Counted from the first letter of the stretch, positions 5,727-13,661 are shown. The stretch: DNA of 19,540 bases from JBHIBA01 sp046758845 (GCA_046758845.1 JBHIBA010000055.1:1-19540); one strand, 5' to 3'. Program-made: numbers and translations. Notes: a model not told the origin generated them from the letters alone.

Positions 5727-6365
5727 TTACTTGGAGTAAAACTCAACAATGAGCTGATCCTCGAACGGCAGGGCCAAGTCCGCCCGTGTCGGTAGCTCCT
5801 GCACCGTCGCCTTGACCTGGCCGGGCTCCACCAACAGCCAGGACGGCAGGCCCCGCTGCTCGCATCGCGCGACGGCCTCTTGGACGGGGACCAGCTGCTT
5901 GCTCTTGGGTTTGACCTCCACCACGTCGCCCGCCCGGACCGCATAGGAGGGGATGTTGACGCGCTTCCCGTTGACCAGGACATGGTTGTGGCGGACCAGT
6001 TGGCGGGCCTGGTCGCGGGAGTTCGCAAAGCTGGCCCGGTGGACCACGTTGTCCAGCCGGCGTTCGAGGATCTCCAACAGAACGTCTCCCGTGACCCCTT
6101 TGCGCCGGTCGGCCAGCCGGAAGTACCGCTGGAACTGCCGCTCCAGGACCCCGTACGTGCGGCGGACCTTTTGCTTTTCCCGAAGATGGAGGGCGTAGTC
6201 GGACACTTTGCCCCGGCGTATGCCATGCTCTCCGGGGGCGTAGTTTCGCTTGCGGTCGCCCCCTTCAAACGGGCACTTCTGGCCGACGCACCGCTCTCCT
6301 TTGAGGTAGAGCTTCATGCCTTCTCGCCGACACAAACGGCATCTCGGTCCCACGTATCTGGCCAC
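5727..6365 (-). CDS. rpsD: 30S ribosomal protein S4, zinc-binding type
   Basis: 212 residues. S4 is a primary 16S rRNA-binding protein that nucleates small-subunit assembly, and in many bacteria it represses the alpha operon. The N terminus MARYVGPRCRLCRREG has Cys9, Cys12, Cys26 and Cys31 (C-x2-C, then C-x4-C), a zinc knuckle lost in E. coli S4. The central S4 RNA-binding fold includes RRLDNVVHRASFANSRDQAR and the VLVNGKRVNIPS segment. The GTG start at 6365 is preceded by AGGGAGAGG and lies 12 bases after rpsK. Confidence 0.97.
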   Translation of the reverse strand: MARYVGPRCRLCRREGMKLYLKGERCVGQKCPFEGGDRKRNYAPGEHGIRRGKVSDYALHLREKQKVRRTYGVLERQFQRYFRLADRRKGVTGDVLLEILERRLDNVVHRASFANSRDQARQLVRHNHVLVNGKRVNIPSYAVRAGDVVEVKPKSKQLVPVQEAVARCEQRGLPSWLLVEPGQVKATVQELPTRADLALPFEDQLIVEFYSK

Positions 6366-6377
6366 GTCCTCTCCCTC

Positions 6378-6776
6378 TCAGACCCTTCGCCGCTTTCTCG
6401 ACCGGCACCCATTATGGGGAATGGGCGTGACGTCCCGGATGAGGCTGATCTCCAACCCCGTGGATTGCAGCGCGCGGATGGCCGCCTCCCGGCCCGAGCC
6501 CGGCCCTTTGATGTAGACCTCCACGGTCTTCACACCGTATTCCATGGCCTTGCGGGCGACAATCTCGGCCGCCGAGGTCGCCGCGAAGGGGGTCCCTTTC
6601 CGGGAACCCTTGAACCCGAGGCCCCCGGCGCTGGCCCAGGCCACCGTGTTCCCCGAGACGTCCGTGATGGTGATGATGGTGTTGTTGAAGGTCGACTGGA
6701 TATGGGCGATGCCCCTTCCGATCGCTCGGCGCTCCTTTTTCCGCCGGCCGGGGCCTTTTTCTGCGCGCTTGGCCAT
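6378..6776 (-). CDS. rpsK: 30S ribosomal protein S11
   Basis: 132 residues. S11 sits on the small-subunit platform near the mRNA exit. Recognisable blocks are HIQSTFNNTIITITD (25-39), SAGGLGFKGSRKGTPFAA, the GPGSGREAAIRAL stretch and the C-terminal DVTPIPHNGCRSRKRRRV. The ATG at 6776 follows AAGGGGA by 7 bases, 12 bases after rpsM. Confidence 0.98.
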   Translation of the reverse strand: MAKRAEKGPGRRKKERRAIGRGIAHIQSTFNNTIITITDVSGNTVAWASAGGLGFKGSRKGTPFAATSAAEIVARKAMEYGVKTVEVYIKGPGSGREAAIRALQSTGLEISLIRDVTPIPHNGCRSRKRRRV

Positions 6777-6788
6777 GTCCGATTCCCC

Positions 6789-7157
6789 TTACTTCTTCTT
6801 CCCGCCGATTGCCCGCCTCGGCCCCTTCTTCGTCCGGGCGTTGGTGTGGGTCCGTTGCCCTCGAACGGGCAACCCCTTGCGGTGGCGGAGTCCCCGGTAG
6901 GAGCTGATGTCCATCAGGCGTTTGATGTTCTGGGACAACTCCCGGCGCACGTCTCCCTCAATCCGGTGGTTCCGCTCGATGATCTCGCGCAGCTGGCTGA
7001 TCTCTGCTTCCGTCAGGTTGCGGACACGGACGTTGGGGTCCATCTCGGCCTGCTGAATGATCTGGTGGGAGGTCGCCCGGCCGATTCCGTATATGTACGT
7101 TAGGGCGACTTCCAGCCGCTTCTCATTGGGAATTTCAACACCGCCGACGCGCGCCAT
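6789..7157 (-). CDS. rpsM: 30S ribosomal protein S13
   Basis: 122 residues. S13 is in the small-subunit head and contacts P-site tRNA and L5. Blocks: MARVGGVEIPNEKR, LTYIYGIG, SYRGLRHRKGLPVRGQRT and the basic tail NARTKKGPRRAIGGKKK. The ATG at 7157 follows the purine-rich AGGAAAAGGAGAT. It is separated from rpmJ by 54 bases, one of the longer spacers in the operon, in which I see no convincing promoter. Confidence 0.98.
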   Translation of the reverse strand: MARVGGVEIPNEKRLEVALTYIYGIGRATSHQIIQQAEMDPNVRVRNLTEAEISQLREIIERNHRIEGDVRRELSQNIKRLMDISSYRGLRHRKGLPVRGQRTHTNARTKKGPRRAIGGKKK

Positions 7158-7211
7158 ATCTCCTTTTCCTCTCTGCCGGTCCGGCCCTCCGGGCGGCCCT
7201 GGATGTGACCT

Positions 7212-7325
7212 TTAGCCCTGCCGCTGCTTGTGTTTGGGGTTCTCGCAGATGACCCGTACAATCCCCTTGCGGCGAATGAGCTTGCACTTCGGGCAGATCC
7301 GCTTCACAGAGGCCCGCACCTTCAT
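7212..7325 (-). CDS. rpmJ: 50S ribosomal protein L36, zinc-binding type
   Basis: A 37-residue protein read directly from the bases: MKVRASVKRICPKCKLI, then RRKGIVRVICENPKHKQRQG and TAA. Cys11, Cys14, Cys27 and His32 form the zinc ribbon of the C+ form of L36. L36 binds 23S rRNA in the large subunit. The ATG at 7325 follows GAGGAG at a good distance, 15 bases after infA. The infA-rpmJ-rpsM order is the usual one. Confidence 0.97.
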   Translation of the reverse strand: MKVRASVKRICPKCKLIRRKGIVRVICENPKHKQRQG

Positions 7326-7340
7326 TGTTCGCTCCTCGTC

Positions 7341-7559
7341 CTACTTGTACCGGTATGTGATCCGGCCCCGGGTGAGATCGTAGGGCGAGAGCTCAAGCTT
7401 GACCCGGTCTCCTGGCAGGATGCGGATGAAATGCATCCTCATCTTCCCCGACACGTGGGCCAGGACCTTGTGGCCGTTTTCGAGCTCCACCCGGAACATG
7501 GCGTTGGGCAGGGGTTCGACGACCGTCCCCTCGACCTCAATCGCCTGTTCCTTAGGCAT
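7341..7559 (-). CDS. infA: Translation initiation factor IF-1
   Basis: 72 residues, exact family length, forming a single S1-like OB fold. IF-1 blocks the A site during initiation. Seen: MPKEQAIEVEGTVVEPLPNA, HVSGKMRMHFIRILPGD and the C-terminal LTRGRITYRYK. The ATG at 7559 follows GGAGG with a 6-base spacer and overlaps the end of map by 8 bases, implying translational coupling. Confidence 0.98.
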   Translation of the reverse strand: MPKEQAIEVEGTVVEPLPNAMFRVELENGHKVLAHVSGKMRMHFIRILPGDRVKLELSPYDLTRGRITYRYK

Positions 7560-8349
7560 GCTTTTCCTCCCCCGGGTTCACGCCTCGGGTGAGAACCTCG
7601 ACGCCGTTCCCGGTGACAACGGCAACGTGTTCAAAATGGGCCGACAGGCTCCCATCCTCAGTCACGACCGTCCACTGGTCATCCAGCTCCCGCACCTCTT
7701 GTCCGCCCGCGTTCAGCATGGGCTCGATGGCCAGCACCATCCCTTCCCGCAGCTTCGGACCCCAGCCGGGGGAGCCGAAGTTGGGGATCTGGGGTTCCTC
7801 GTGAAGGTTGCGGCCGATCCCGTGGCCGGTGTACTTGCGGACGACCGAGTAGCCTCGGCCTTCGGCAATCGTTTGAATGGCATGGGAGATGTCTCGAAGG
7901 TATCCGCCCACAACCACATTCCGAATGCCCCCTTCCAGGGCCTCACGAGTCGTTTGCAACAGACGCTCGACGCCTTGGATAACCCGGCCGACCGGCACGG
8001 TGACCGCACAGTCCCCGTAATAGCCGTCCACCCGGACGCCCACGTCCAGGCTGATGATGTCCCCCTCGCGGAGCTTCCGCTTAGAGGGGATCCCGTGAAC
8101 GACCTCTTCGTTCACCGACGTGCACAGCGAGGCCGGAAAAGGGTTCGGCCCGTTCGGGTACCCCTTGAAAGCCGGCTCCGCCCCGGCTTTGCGGATGAGC
8201 GACTCGGCCAGTTCGTCCAGCTCGAGGGTCGTTACGCCGGGAGCCGCCGCCTCCGCCACTTGGCGAAGCACCTGGACGACGATCTGGTTACTGACCCGCA
8301 GCCTTTCGACCTCTCGAGGCGATTTGAGTTCAATCCGGCGTTCGTTCAA
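7552..8349 (-). CDS. map: Methionine aminopeptidase, type I
   Basis: 265 residues. It removes the initiator methionine from nascent proteins. The dinuclear-metal ligands of type I enzymes are all present: Asp102 (ISLDVGV), Asp113 (YGDCAVT), His176 (TGHGIG), Glu209 (AIEP) and Glu240 (HFEH); His85 (VVHGIP) is the substrate-binding histidine. The start is a TTG at 8349, which gives MNERRIELKS as expected for the family and overlaps the end of adk by 20 bases. The Shine-Dalgarno is weak, so coupling to adk translation is likely; no ATG or GTG fits better. Confidence 0.95.
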   Translation of the reverse strand: MNERRIELKSPREVERLRVSNQIVVQVLRQVAEAAAPGVTTLELDELAESLIRKAGAEPAFKGYPNGPNPFPASLCTSVNEEVVHGIPSKRKLREGDIISLDVGVRVDGYYGDCAVTVPVGRVIQGVERLLQTTREALEGGIRNVVVGGYLRDISHAIQTIAEGRGYSVVRKYTGHGIGRNLHEEPQIPNFGSPGWGPKLREGMVLAIEPMLNAGGQEVRELDDQWTVVTEDGSLSAHFEHVAVVTGNGVEVLTRGVNPGEEKHA

Positions 8350-8956
8350 GGTACTGACTACAGCCCTCTGAGAGTCCGGCCCGCACCCGCGATCGATTCT
8401 TCGCTATAAAACTCTCGACAGCCGTCCGAATTCGCCGCGATACCTCTTCCACCGGCCCGACGCCGTTGACCTCCACCAGCTTCCCGCGATCTTTGTACAA
8501 CCGCACCAAGGGCTCGGTTTGCCGCCGGTAGACCTTCAAGCGGTTCCGGATGATGTCTTCGCTGTCGTCGTCTCTTCCGCGGCCCGCCATCCGTCGGATC
8601 ACCTTCTCCTCGTCCACCAACAGGCTCACCACGGCGTCGATGGCGTGGCCCCCTGGGAGCAAAGCTTCGAGCGCTTCTGCCTGGGCGGGGGTTCTGGGAA
8701 AACCGTCCAGGACAAATCCGTCGGCGCAGTCCTGCCGGGAAAGTCGCTCTCGCACAACACAGGCCATGGCATCGTCGGGGACCAGCTCTCCCCGCACCAT
8801 GTATTGCCGGGCCTCCTCGCCCGTCGGCGTCCCTCGCCGGATGGCCTCTCGAAGCATGTCCCCGGTCGACACCTGAGGAAGGCCCCAGGCCTGGCAAAGG
8901 AGATTCGCTTGCGTTCCTTTTCCTGAGCCCGGCGGGCCGAACAGGATGATCCGCAT
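8330..8956 (-). CDS. adk: Adenylate kinase, short-LID form
   Basis: 208 residues from the ATG at 8956. It interconverts ATP + AMP and 2 ADP. The P-loop GPPGSGKGTQ is at 7-16, the AMP-site STGDMLRE at 30-37 and the DGFPRT motif at 84-89. The LID is the short form: RMAGRGRDDDSEDIIRNRL directly links the two halves without the extra ~25 residues or zinc cysteines seen in long adenylate kinases. The C-terminal tail after about residue 185 is longer than in short-LID relatives and partly overlaps map. The Shine-Dalgarno is GAGGGA. The open frame continues upstream of 8956 only as an out-of-frame reading of secY. Confidence 0.96.
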   Translation of the reverse strand: MRIILFGPPGSGKGTQANLLCQAWGLPQVSTGDMLREAIRRGTPTGEEARQYMVRGELVPDDAMACVVRERLSRQDCADGFVLDGFPRTPAQAEALEALLPGGHAIDAVVSLLVDEEKVIRRMAGRGRDDDSEDIIRNRLKVYRRQTEPLVRLYKDRGKLVEVNGVGPVEEVSRRIRTAVESFIAKNRSRVRAGLSEGCSQYLERTPD

Positions 8957-8964
8957 TCTTTCCC

Positions 8965-10275
8965 TCAGCCGCGGCGTCCCCGCATACGGCCTCGCTTGAT
9001 GAACCCCTCGTAGTGGCGCATGACGAGGTGCGATTCGATCTGCTGCATGGTGTCCAGAGCCACACCTACGACGATCAGCAGCGCCGTTCCCCCGAAGAAG
9101 AACGGCACGTTCAAAAACCGGATGAGGTACGTAGGCATGATGACCACAAAGGATAAGTAGATGGCCCCGACGAAGGTCAGCCGCGTCAAGACCCGCTCGA
9201 TGTATTCGGAGGTCCGTTTTCCGGGGCGGATCCCGGGGACGTAACCACCGTACTTCTTCATGTTGTCGGCCACGTCCACCGGGTTGAAGATGATGGAGGT
9301 GTAAAAGTAACAGAAGAAGAAGATGAGGACGGTGGTCACAAGGCTGTAGAAGATGGTTCCGGGCGACAGGCTTTGCGAGATGGAGCGCATCCAGGGGTGG
9401 TCGATGAACTGGGTGATCGTCGTCGGAAACACGATCAGGGAGGAGGCGAAGATGGGCGGAATCACGCCGGAGGTGTTGATCTTGAGCGGCAGGTGCGTGC
9501 TCTGCCCTCCCATCATCCTGCGCCCCACGACCCGCTTGGCGTACTGGACGGAGATCCGCCGCTGGCCGGTCTCCATGAAGACGATCGCGGCGATCACCAC
9601 GCCCATCATGACCAGGACGGCGAGCATCACCAGGGGCTGGAGCTCCCGCTGGCCGACGAGCCGGAAGGTGTTGAGGACGGCCGACGGGATCGAGGCCACG
9701 ATTCCGGAGAAGATGATGAGGGAGATCCCGTTTCCGATCCCGCGCTCGCTGATCTGTTCGCCCAGCCACATGAGGAAGGCCGTTCCGCTGGTCAGCGTGA
9801 GGACCGTGAGCATCCGGAAACCCCAGCCGGGATCGACGACGATGGGCGCGCCGGCGGGGCTCTGCATGCTCTCCAGGCCGATGCTGATGCCCGTTCCCTG
9901 AATGACGCTCAGGATCACCGTCCCGTAGCGGGTGTACTGGGTGATCTTCTTGCGCCCGGCTTCGCCCTCCTTCTTCAGCTTCGCCAAATGAGGGACAACG
10001 ACCGTCAGCAGCTCCAAGATAATGGAGGCGCTGATGTAGGGCATGATCCCCAGGGCGAAGATCGCCATCTGGCTGAGGGCGCCCCCGGAGAACAGGTCGA
10101 AGAAGGTCAGCAGTGAGCTGGCCTGGGCTTGAAAGAAGTCCGAGAGGGCGCTGCCGTCCACGCCGGGCGTCGGGATGTGAACGCCCACCCGATAGACCGC
10201 CAGCAGGCCAACGGTGTAAAGAACCCGGCGCTTGAGTTCCGGGACCTTCGCGATATTTTGTAAGCTTCCGATCAT
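8965..10275 (-). CDS. secY: Preprotein translocase subunit SecY
   Basis: 436 residues with the ten hydrophobic segments of the SecYEG channel in the cytoplasmic membrane. Recognisable parts: PELKRRVLYTVGLLAVYRVG (TM1 region), ALGIMPYISASII (TM2 region), GNGISLIIFSGIV, KINTSGVIPPIFASSLI, MKKYGGYVPGIRPGKRT on a cytoplasmic loop, and the final LDTMQQIESHLVMRHYEGFI. The ATG overlaps the TGA of rplO by 4 bases (ATGA). Placement after rplO is standard for the spc operon. Confidence 0.98.
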   Translation of the reverse strand: MIGSLQNIAKVPELKRRVLYTVGLLAVYRVGVHIPTPGVDGSALSDFFQAQASSLLTFFDLFSGGALSQMAIFALGIMPYISASIILELLTVVVPHLAKLKKEGEAGRKKITQYTRYGTVILSVIQGTGISIGLESMQSPAGAPIVVDPGWGFRMLTVLTLTSGTAFLMWLGEQISERGIGNGISLIIFSGIVASIPSAVLNTFRLVGQRELQPLVMLAVLVMMGVVIAAIVFMETGQRRISVQYAKRVVGRRMMGGQSTHLPLKINTSGVIPPIFASSLIVFPTTITQFIDHPWMRSISQSLSPGTIFYSLVTTVLIFFFCYFYTSIIFNPVDVADNMKKYGGYVPGIRPGKRTSEYIERVLTRLTFVGAIYLSFVVIMPTYLIRFLNVPFFFGGTALLIVVGVALDTMQQIESHLVMRHYEGFIKRGRMRGRRG

Positions 10276-10718
10276 CCGCCCGTCACCACCGTCTGGCCCC
10301 CGGCCGCTTCGATCTTGGCCCGGGCCGAATCGCTGAACCTTTCGGCCTCTACCGTGAGGGCGACCTTCAGCTCCCCCCGTCCGAGGATCTTCACCCCGTC
10401 CAGCCGGCGCTTCAAGTGGCCCCGCTCGCGCAGAAACTGCTCGTCCACGCGCGTGTTCGCCGGCAGGTCCGCCAGGGTGCCCACGTTCACGAGGGCGTAG
10501 CGCTTTTTGAAGATGTTGGTAAAGCCTCGCTTGGGAAGCCGCCGCTGAAGGGGCATTTGACCGCCCTCAAACCAGCGGTGGGAGCGCCCTCCCGAGCGGG
10601 CCTTTTGTCCTTTGTGTCCCCGGCCGGCGGTCTTGCCCCGGCCGGATCCGGGACCGCGGCCCAGGCGCCGGGCGCGCCGCTTGGCCCCCCTCGGGGGTTT
10701 CAGGTTCTCCAGTGCCAT
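10272..10718 (-). CDS. rplO: 50S ribosomal protein L15
   Basis: 148 residues. The basic glycine-rich N terminus (GRGPGSGRGKTAGRGHKGQK, residues 20-39) and GGQMPLQRRLPKRGFTN are diagnostic of L15, a 23S rRNA-binding protein added late in assembly. The ATG at 10718 overlaps the rpmD stop by one base (TGATG) and follows GGAAGGG with an 8-base spacer. Confidence 0.98.
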   Translation of the reverse strand: MALENLKPPRGAKRRARRLGRGPGSGRGKTAGRGHKGQKARSGGRSHRWFEGGQMPLQRRLPKRGFTNIFKKRYALVNVGTLADLPANTRVDEQFLRERGHLKRRLDGVKILGRGELKVALTVEAERFSDSARAKIEAAGGQTVVTGG

Positions 10719-10921
10719 CAGGTCTGCCCTTCCACTTTCACCAGGTGACTCACCTTGGCCACCATCCCCCGGATGGCCGGCGTGTCCTCACGGATTACCG
10801 AGCGCCCGAGCTTTCGCAACCCCAATCCGCGCAGCACTTGGTGCTGTTTTCCCTGTCGGCCGATGGGGCTGCGCGTCAGGGTGATCTTGATCGAATTCCT
10901 CGGATTGGACTTCTCGGCCAT
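10718..10921 (-). CDS. rpmD: 50S ribosomal protein L30
   Basis: 67 residues, slightly longer than the usual 55-60. SIKITLTRSPIGRQGKQ and the LRGLGLRKLGRSV block are typical of bacterial L30. The ATG at 10921 follows GGGAGG with a short spacer, 13 bases after rpsE; the stop overlaps rplO. L30 is missing from several bacterial phyla, so its presence is a minor taxonomic clue. Confidence 0.96.
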   Translation of the reverse strand: MAEKSNPRNSIKITLTRSPIGRQGKQHQVLRGLGLRKLGRSVIREDTPAIRGMVAKVSHLVKVEGQT

Positions 10922-10934
10922 CCCGGCCTCCCGC

Positions 10935-11453
10935 TTAGCTCATGCGAGCCTGGATCTCTTCCGTCGTGAGCCCCCGGCTCTTGCTCACCTCGGCCGGACT
11001 GCGAAGCCGCAACAGGCCGTCCAGGGTTGCCTTGGCCACGTTATGGGGGCTCTTCGAACCCAGGGACTTGGTCAGGACGTCCTTGATGCCGGCCACCTCC
11101 AGGATGGCCCGAACGGGCCCCCCGGCAATGACGCCCGTGCCTTTGGAGCAGGGCTTGAGGAGGACCAGCCCTTTCCCGAAGCGCCCTTTCACCTCGTGCG
11201 GGATGGTCGTCCCGTCGAGGGGGATGGACGCCATGGACCGCTTGGCCCTCTCGATGGCCTTGCCGATCGCGTCCGGCACCAGGTTGGCCTTCCCCATCGC
11301 TACGCCCACGCGCCCGGCTCGATCCCCCACCGTCACCAGGGCGCTGAAGCTGAAGCGCCTTCCCCCCTTTACCACCTTCGCGACCCGGTTGACGAAGATG
11401 ACTTTGTCGATGATTTCCTTGTCGCCGGCTCTTTCCGGGCTGCGCTGATTCAA
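10935..11453 (-). CDS. rpsE: 30S ribosomal protein S5
   Basis: 172 residues. It has a dsRNA-binding-like N-terminal domain (FVNRVAKVVKGGRRFSFSAL) and a C-terminal domain with GTGVIAGGPVRAILEVAG and the NVAKATLDGL stretch. S5 affects decoding accuracy and mRNA unwinding at the entry channel. The start is a TTG at 11453 that overlaps the TGA of rplR as TTGA, preceded by CGGAG; this gives MNQRSPERAGDKEII. No ATG or GTG would keep the conserved N-terminal domain. Confidence 0.96.
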   Translation of the reverse strand: MNQRSPERAGDKEIIDKVIFVNRVAKVVKGGRRFSFSALVTVGDRAGRVGVAMGKANLVPDAIGKAIERAKRSMASIPLDGTTIPHEVKGRFGKGLVLLKPCSKGTGVIAGGPVRAILEVAGIKDVLTKSLGSKSPHNVAKATLDGLLRLRSPAEVSKSRGLTTEEIQARMS

Positions 11454-11809
11454 AACTGGACTCCGAGTTCGCGAACCGCGTCGGCCAGGGCCGCCAGCCG
11501 TCCGTGGTATGGGTAGCCGTTCCTATCGAAGGCGACGGCCTGGATCCCGAGTCCCTTGGCGGTCTCTCCCAGGATCTGGCCGACCAGCCGGGCGGCCTCC
11601 ACGTCGCCGCCCCTCTTGCCGCCCCGCTCACGGAAGGCGGGGCTCAGGCTGGAGGCCGACAGCAGGGTGTGACCCTGCTGGTCGTCGATGAGTTGGCCGT
11701 AAATGTGTTTCGCGCTCTTGAAGACCAGGAGTCGGGGCTTTCTCTGCGTGCCGGAGACATTCTTACGGGCCCGTCGCGCCCGCCGCTTTCTCGCCTCGCG
11801 TCGACTCAT
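11450..11809 (-). CDS. rplR: 50S ribosomal protein L18
   Basis: 119 residues. L18 binds 5S rRNA with L5. Seen: MSRREARKRRARRARKNVSG, KPRLLVFKSAKHIYGQLIDD and FDRNGYPYHGRLAALADAVR. I chose the ATG at 11809 because GAGGTGG sits 5 bases before it and MSRREARKRR is the usual family start; an upstream GTG at 11818 lies one base after the rplF stop and has no Shine-Dalgarno. The stop overlaps rpsE. Confidence 0.96.
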   Translation of the reverse strand: MSRREARKRRARRARKNVSGTQRKPRLLVFKSAKHIYGQLIDDQQGHTLLSASSLSPAFRERGGKRGGDVEAARLVGQILGETAKGLGIQAVAFDRNGYPYHGRLAALADAVRELGVQF

Positions 11810-11819
11810 TGCGGCCACC

Positions 11820-12365
11820 TCACTTCACTCCCGCCTTTCCGGCCTTGCGGCGCACGAGCTCGCCGACGTAGCGCACGCCCTTGCCTTTGTAGGGTTCGGG
11901 CTTGCGGAACCGGCGGATGTCGGCGGCGGCCTGGCCGACTTGCTGTTTGTCGATCCCGCGGACGATGAAGATGTTCCTGTTCTGGGGGTCCTGGGAGACC
12001 TCGATCCCGTCGGCGGCCTGGTAGACCACCGGGCGGGAGAACCCCAGGTGAAGGGTCAGCGAGTTGCCTTGGACAAAAGCGCGGAAGCCCAGCCCGACCA
12101 GCTCCAGCCGCTTTTCGAATCCTTCGCTGACGCCCTGGACCATGTTGGCCACCAGGGTTCGCGTCAGGCCGTGAAGCGACCGCTCCAGCCGGGAGTTCCC
12201 GGCCCGCTCGACCCTCAGTTCCCCATCCGTCTCCACGACCTTCATGAGAGGGTGGACCTGCCGCGAAAGCGACCCCTTGGGCCCCTTCACCTCAAGGCGG
12301 TTCCCCTCAATTTTCACTTCCACGTCCGGGGGACGGGAGATCGGTCTCTTACCGACGCGGGACAT
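11820..12365 (-). CDS. rplF: 50S ribosomal protein L6
   Basis: 181 residues made of two tandem L6 domains. MSRVGKRPISRPPDVEVKIE and the C-terminal RRFRKPEPYKGKGVRY are diagnostic. L6 lies near the factor-binding site of the large subunit. The ATG at 12365 follows TGAGGA and lies 6 bases after rpsH. Confidence 0.98.
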   Translation of the reverse strand: MSRVGKRPISRPPDVEVKIEGNRLEVKGPKGSLSRQVHPLMKVVETDGELRVERAGNSRLERSLHGLTRTLVANMVQGVSEGFEKRLELVGLGFRAFVQGNSLTLHLGFSRPVVYQAADGIEVSQDPQNRNIFIVRGIDKQQVGQAAADIRRFRKPEPYKGKGVRYVGELVRRKAGKAGVK

Positions 12366-12371
12366 GTTTCC

Positions 12372-12770
12372 TCACTCGATCTCGCACAAAACCTCGCCCC
12401 CCACGCGCAGGGAGCGGGCATCGCGGTCTGTCAGCACGCCTTTGGACGTGGACAGGATGTAGATGCCAAGACCGCTTGCGACCTTCCCGATGTCGTCATG
12501 GGCCACATAGATCCGCCGCCCCGGCTTGCTGACCCTCTTGAGCACGCGGGGGACAGGCCCTTTCGAACCCACCGGGCGCAGGTCCAACTCCAAAATCCCC
12601 TGCTTGTCGTCCTCGATCCACCGCGAGCCCAATATGTAGCCCTCGCGCTGGAGGATGTCCACGATGGCCTGCTTGAGTTTCGATCCGGGAATCCTCACCT
12701 GCGTTTTGCGGACCATCAGGGCGTTGCGGATGCGGGTGAGCAGGTCTGCGATCGGGTCGGTCATGCTCAT
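12372..12770 (-). CDS. rpsH: 30S ribosomal protein S8
   Basis: 132 residues from the ATG at 12770 (MSMTDPIADLLTRIRNA). S8 binds 16S rRNA in the central domain and in E. coli represses the spc operon. The C-terminal GIYILSTSKGVLTDRDAR and GGEVLCEIE are typical. A second ATG two codons later (12764) is also possible; the first fits the GGGGA Shine-Dalgarno better. The frame is open further upstream to 12905, but only as a shadow of rpsN. Confidence 0.97.
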   Translation of the reverse strand: MSMTDPIADLLTRIRNALMVRKTQVRIPGSKLKQAIVDILQREGYILGSRWIEDDKQGILELDLRPVGSKGPVPRVLKRVSKPGRRIYVAHDDIGKVASGLGIYILSTSKGVLTDRDARSLRVGGEVLCEIE

Positions 12771-12787
12771 GGGCTTTTTCCCCGCCT

Positions 12788-12973
12788 TTACCAGCTCGAC
12801 TTGATGACGCCGGGGATCTCGCCCCGAAGGGCCAGGTTGCGGAAGCAGATCCGGCACATCTCGAATTTTCTCAGGTACCCGCGCGGCCGCCCGCACAGCC
12901 GGCACCGGTGGTAGGCCCGGACCTTGAACTTGGGCTTGCGCTTGGCCTTGGTGATCAAAGAAGTCTTGGCCAC
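12788..12973 (-). CDS. rpsN: 30S ribosomal protein S14, type Z (zinc-binding)
   Basis: 61 residues, the length of the zinc form. The ribbon cysteines are Cys24 and Cys27 (CRLC) and Cys40 and Cys43 (CRIC); the C-terminal GEIPGVIKSSW is typical. S14 is in the small-subunit head. The GTG at 12973 follows GGGAGAG with a 5-base spacer, 22 bases after rplE. Confidence 0.98.
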   Translation of the reverse strand: MAKTSLITKAKRKPKFKVRAYHRCRLCGRPRGYLRKFEMCRICFRNLALRGEIPGVIKSSW

Positions 12974-12995
12974 GTTGCTCTCCCGAAGGGCAGCC

Positions 12996-13661
12996 TCATT
13001 CCCGGAAGGGCATCCCCAGATGCCTCAACAGGGCCTTGCCCTCCTCGTCCGTCTTGGCGGTGGTGACGACGCACACCCCCAGGCCGCGCACCCGATCCAC
13101 TTTGTCATAGTTGATCTCCGGGAAGATGACCTGCTCCCGGAGGCCGAGAGAATAGTTCCCCCGGCCGTCGAATGCCTTGCCTGACACGCCCCGGAAGTCC
13201 CTGACGCGCGGTAGGGCCACGTTCATCAACCGGTCGAGAAACTCATACATGTGGTCGCCCCGAAGGCTGACCATCGCTCCGATGGACATCCCCGTGCGGA
13301 CCTTAAAGGCGGCGATAGACTTGCGGGCCCGGGTGATCACCGGCTTCTGCCCGGTGATGGCGGCGAGCTCTTCCACGCCGGAGTCCAGGGCCTTGGGGTT
13401 CTGGATGGCCTCCCCGAGGCCCATGTTGACCACCACCTTCTCGAGCCTGGGGACCTGCATCACATTCTTGTAATTGAACTCCTTGCGCAACTGAGGGACG
13501 ATCTCCTCCAGGTAGCGCTTGCAGAGGCGGGAGGGCTCGCGGCGCGGGGCAGGGCCCTTCTGCCTCTGTCCCGTTTGCCGGCCCTTCTCCTCTCCGGCCT
13601 CCACCGGGGCATCGGGCGCCGCCTTCCCCGCAGCCCCGGTCTCTTTCTCTTTCTTTGCCAC
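12996..13661 (-). CDS. rplE: 50S ribosomal protein L5 with N-terminal extension
   Basis: 221 residues; L5 is usually about 179. L5 binds 5S rRNA and contacts S13 and P-site tRNA. The core starts near residue 44 (SRLCKRYLEEIVPQLRKEF) and includes the diagnostic NVMQVPRLEKVVVNMGLGEA and GNYSLGLREQVIFPEI. The first ~42 residues are a low-complexity Lys/Glu/Ala/Pro/Gly stretch, probably disordered. The long start is supported by a GTG at 13661 with AAGGAG 9 bases upstream, 13 bases after the rplX stop, and by the lack of a better start near residue 44. Confidence 0.95.
   Translation of the reverse strand: MAKKEKETGAAGKAAPDAPVEAGEEKGRQTGQRQKGPAPRREPSRLCKRYLEEIVPQLRKEFNYKNVMQVPRLEKVVVNMGLGEAIQNPKALDSGVEELAAITGQKPVITRARKSIAAFKVRTGMSIGAMVSLRGDHMYEFLDRLMNVALPRVRDFRGVSGKAFDGRGNYSLGLREQVIFPEINYDKVDRVRGLGVCVVTTAKTDEEGKALLRHLGMPFRE

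Noticed and set aside
8957..9769. Upstream continuation of the adk frame giving a 479-residue product
   Set aside because: This part is an out-of-frame reading of secY; the ATG at 8956 has a Shine-Dalgarno and gives the normal adenylate kinase N terminus.
12771..12905. N-terminal extension of rpsH into rpsN
   Set aside because: It is a shadow of rpsN; MSMTDPIADLLTRIRNA is the standard S8 start.
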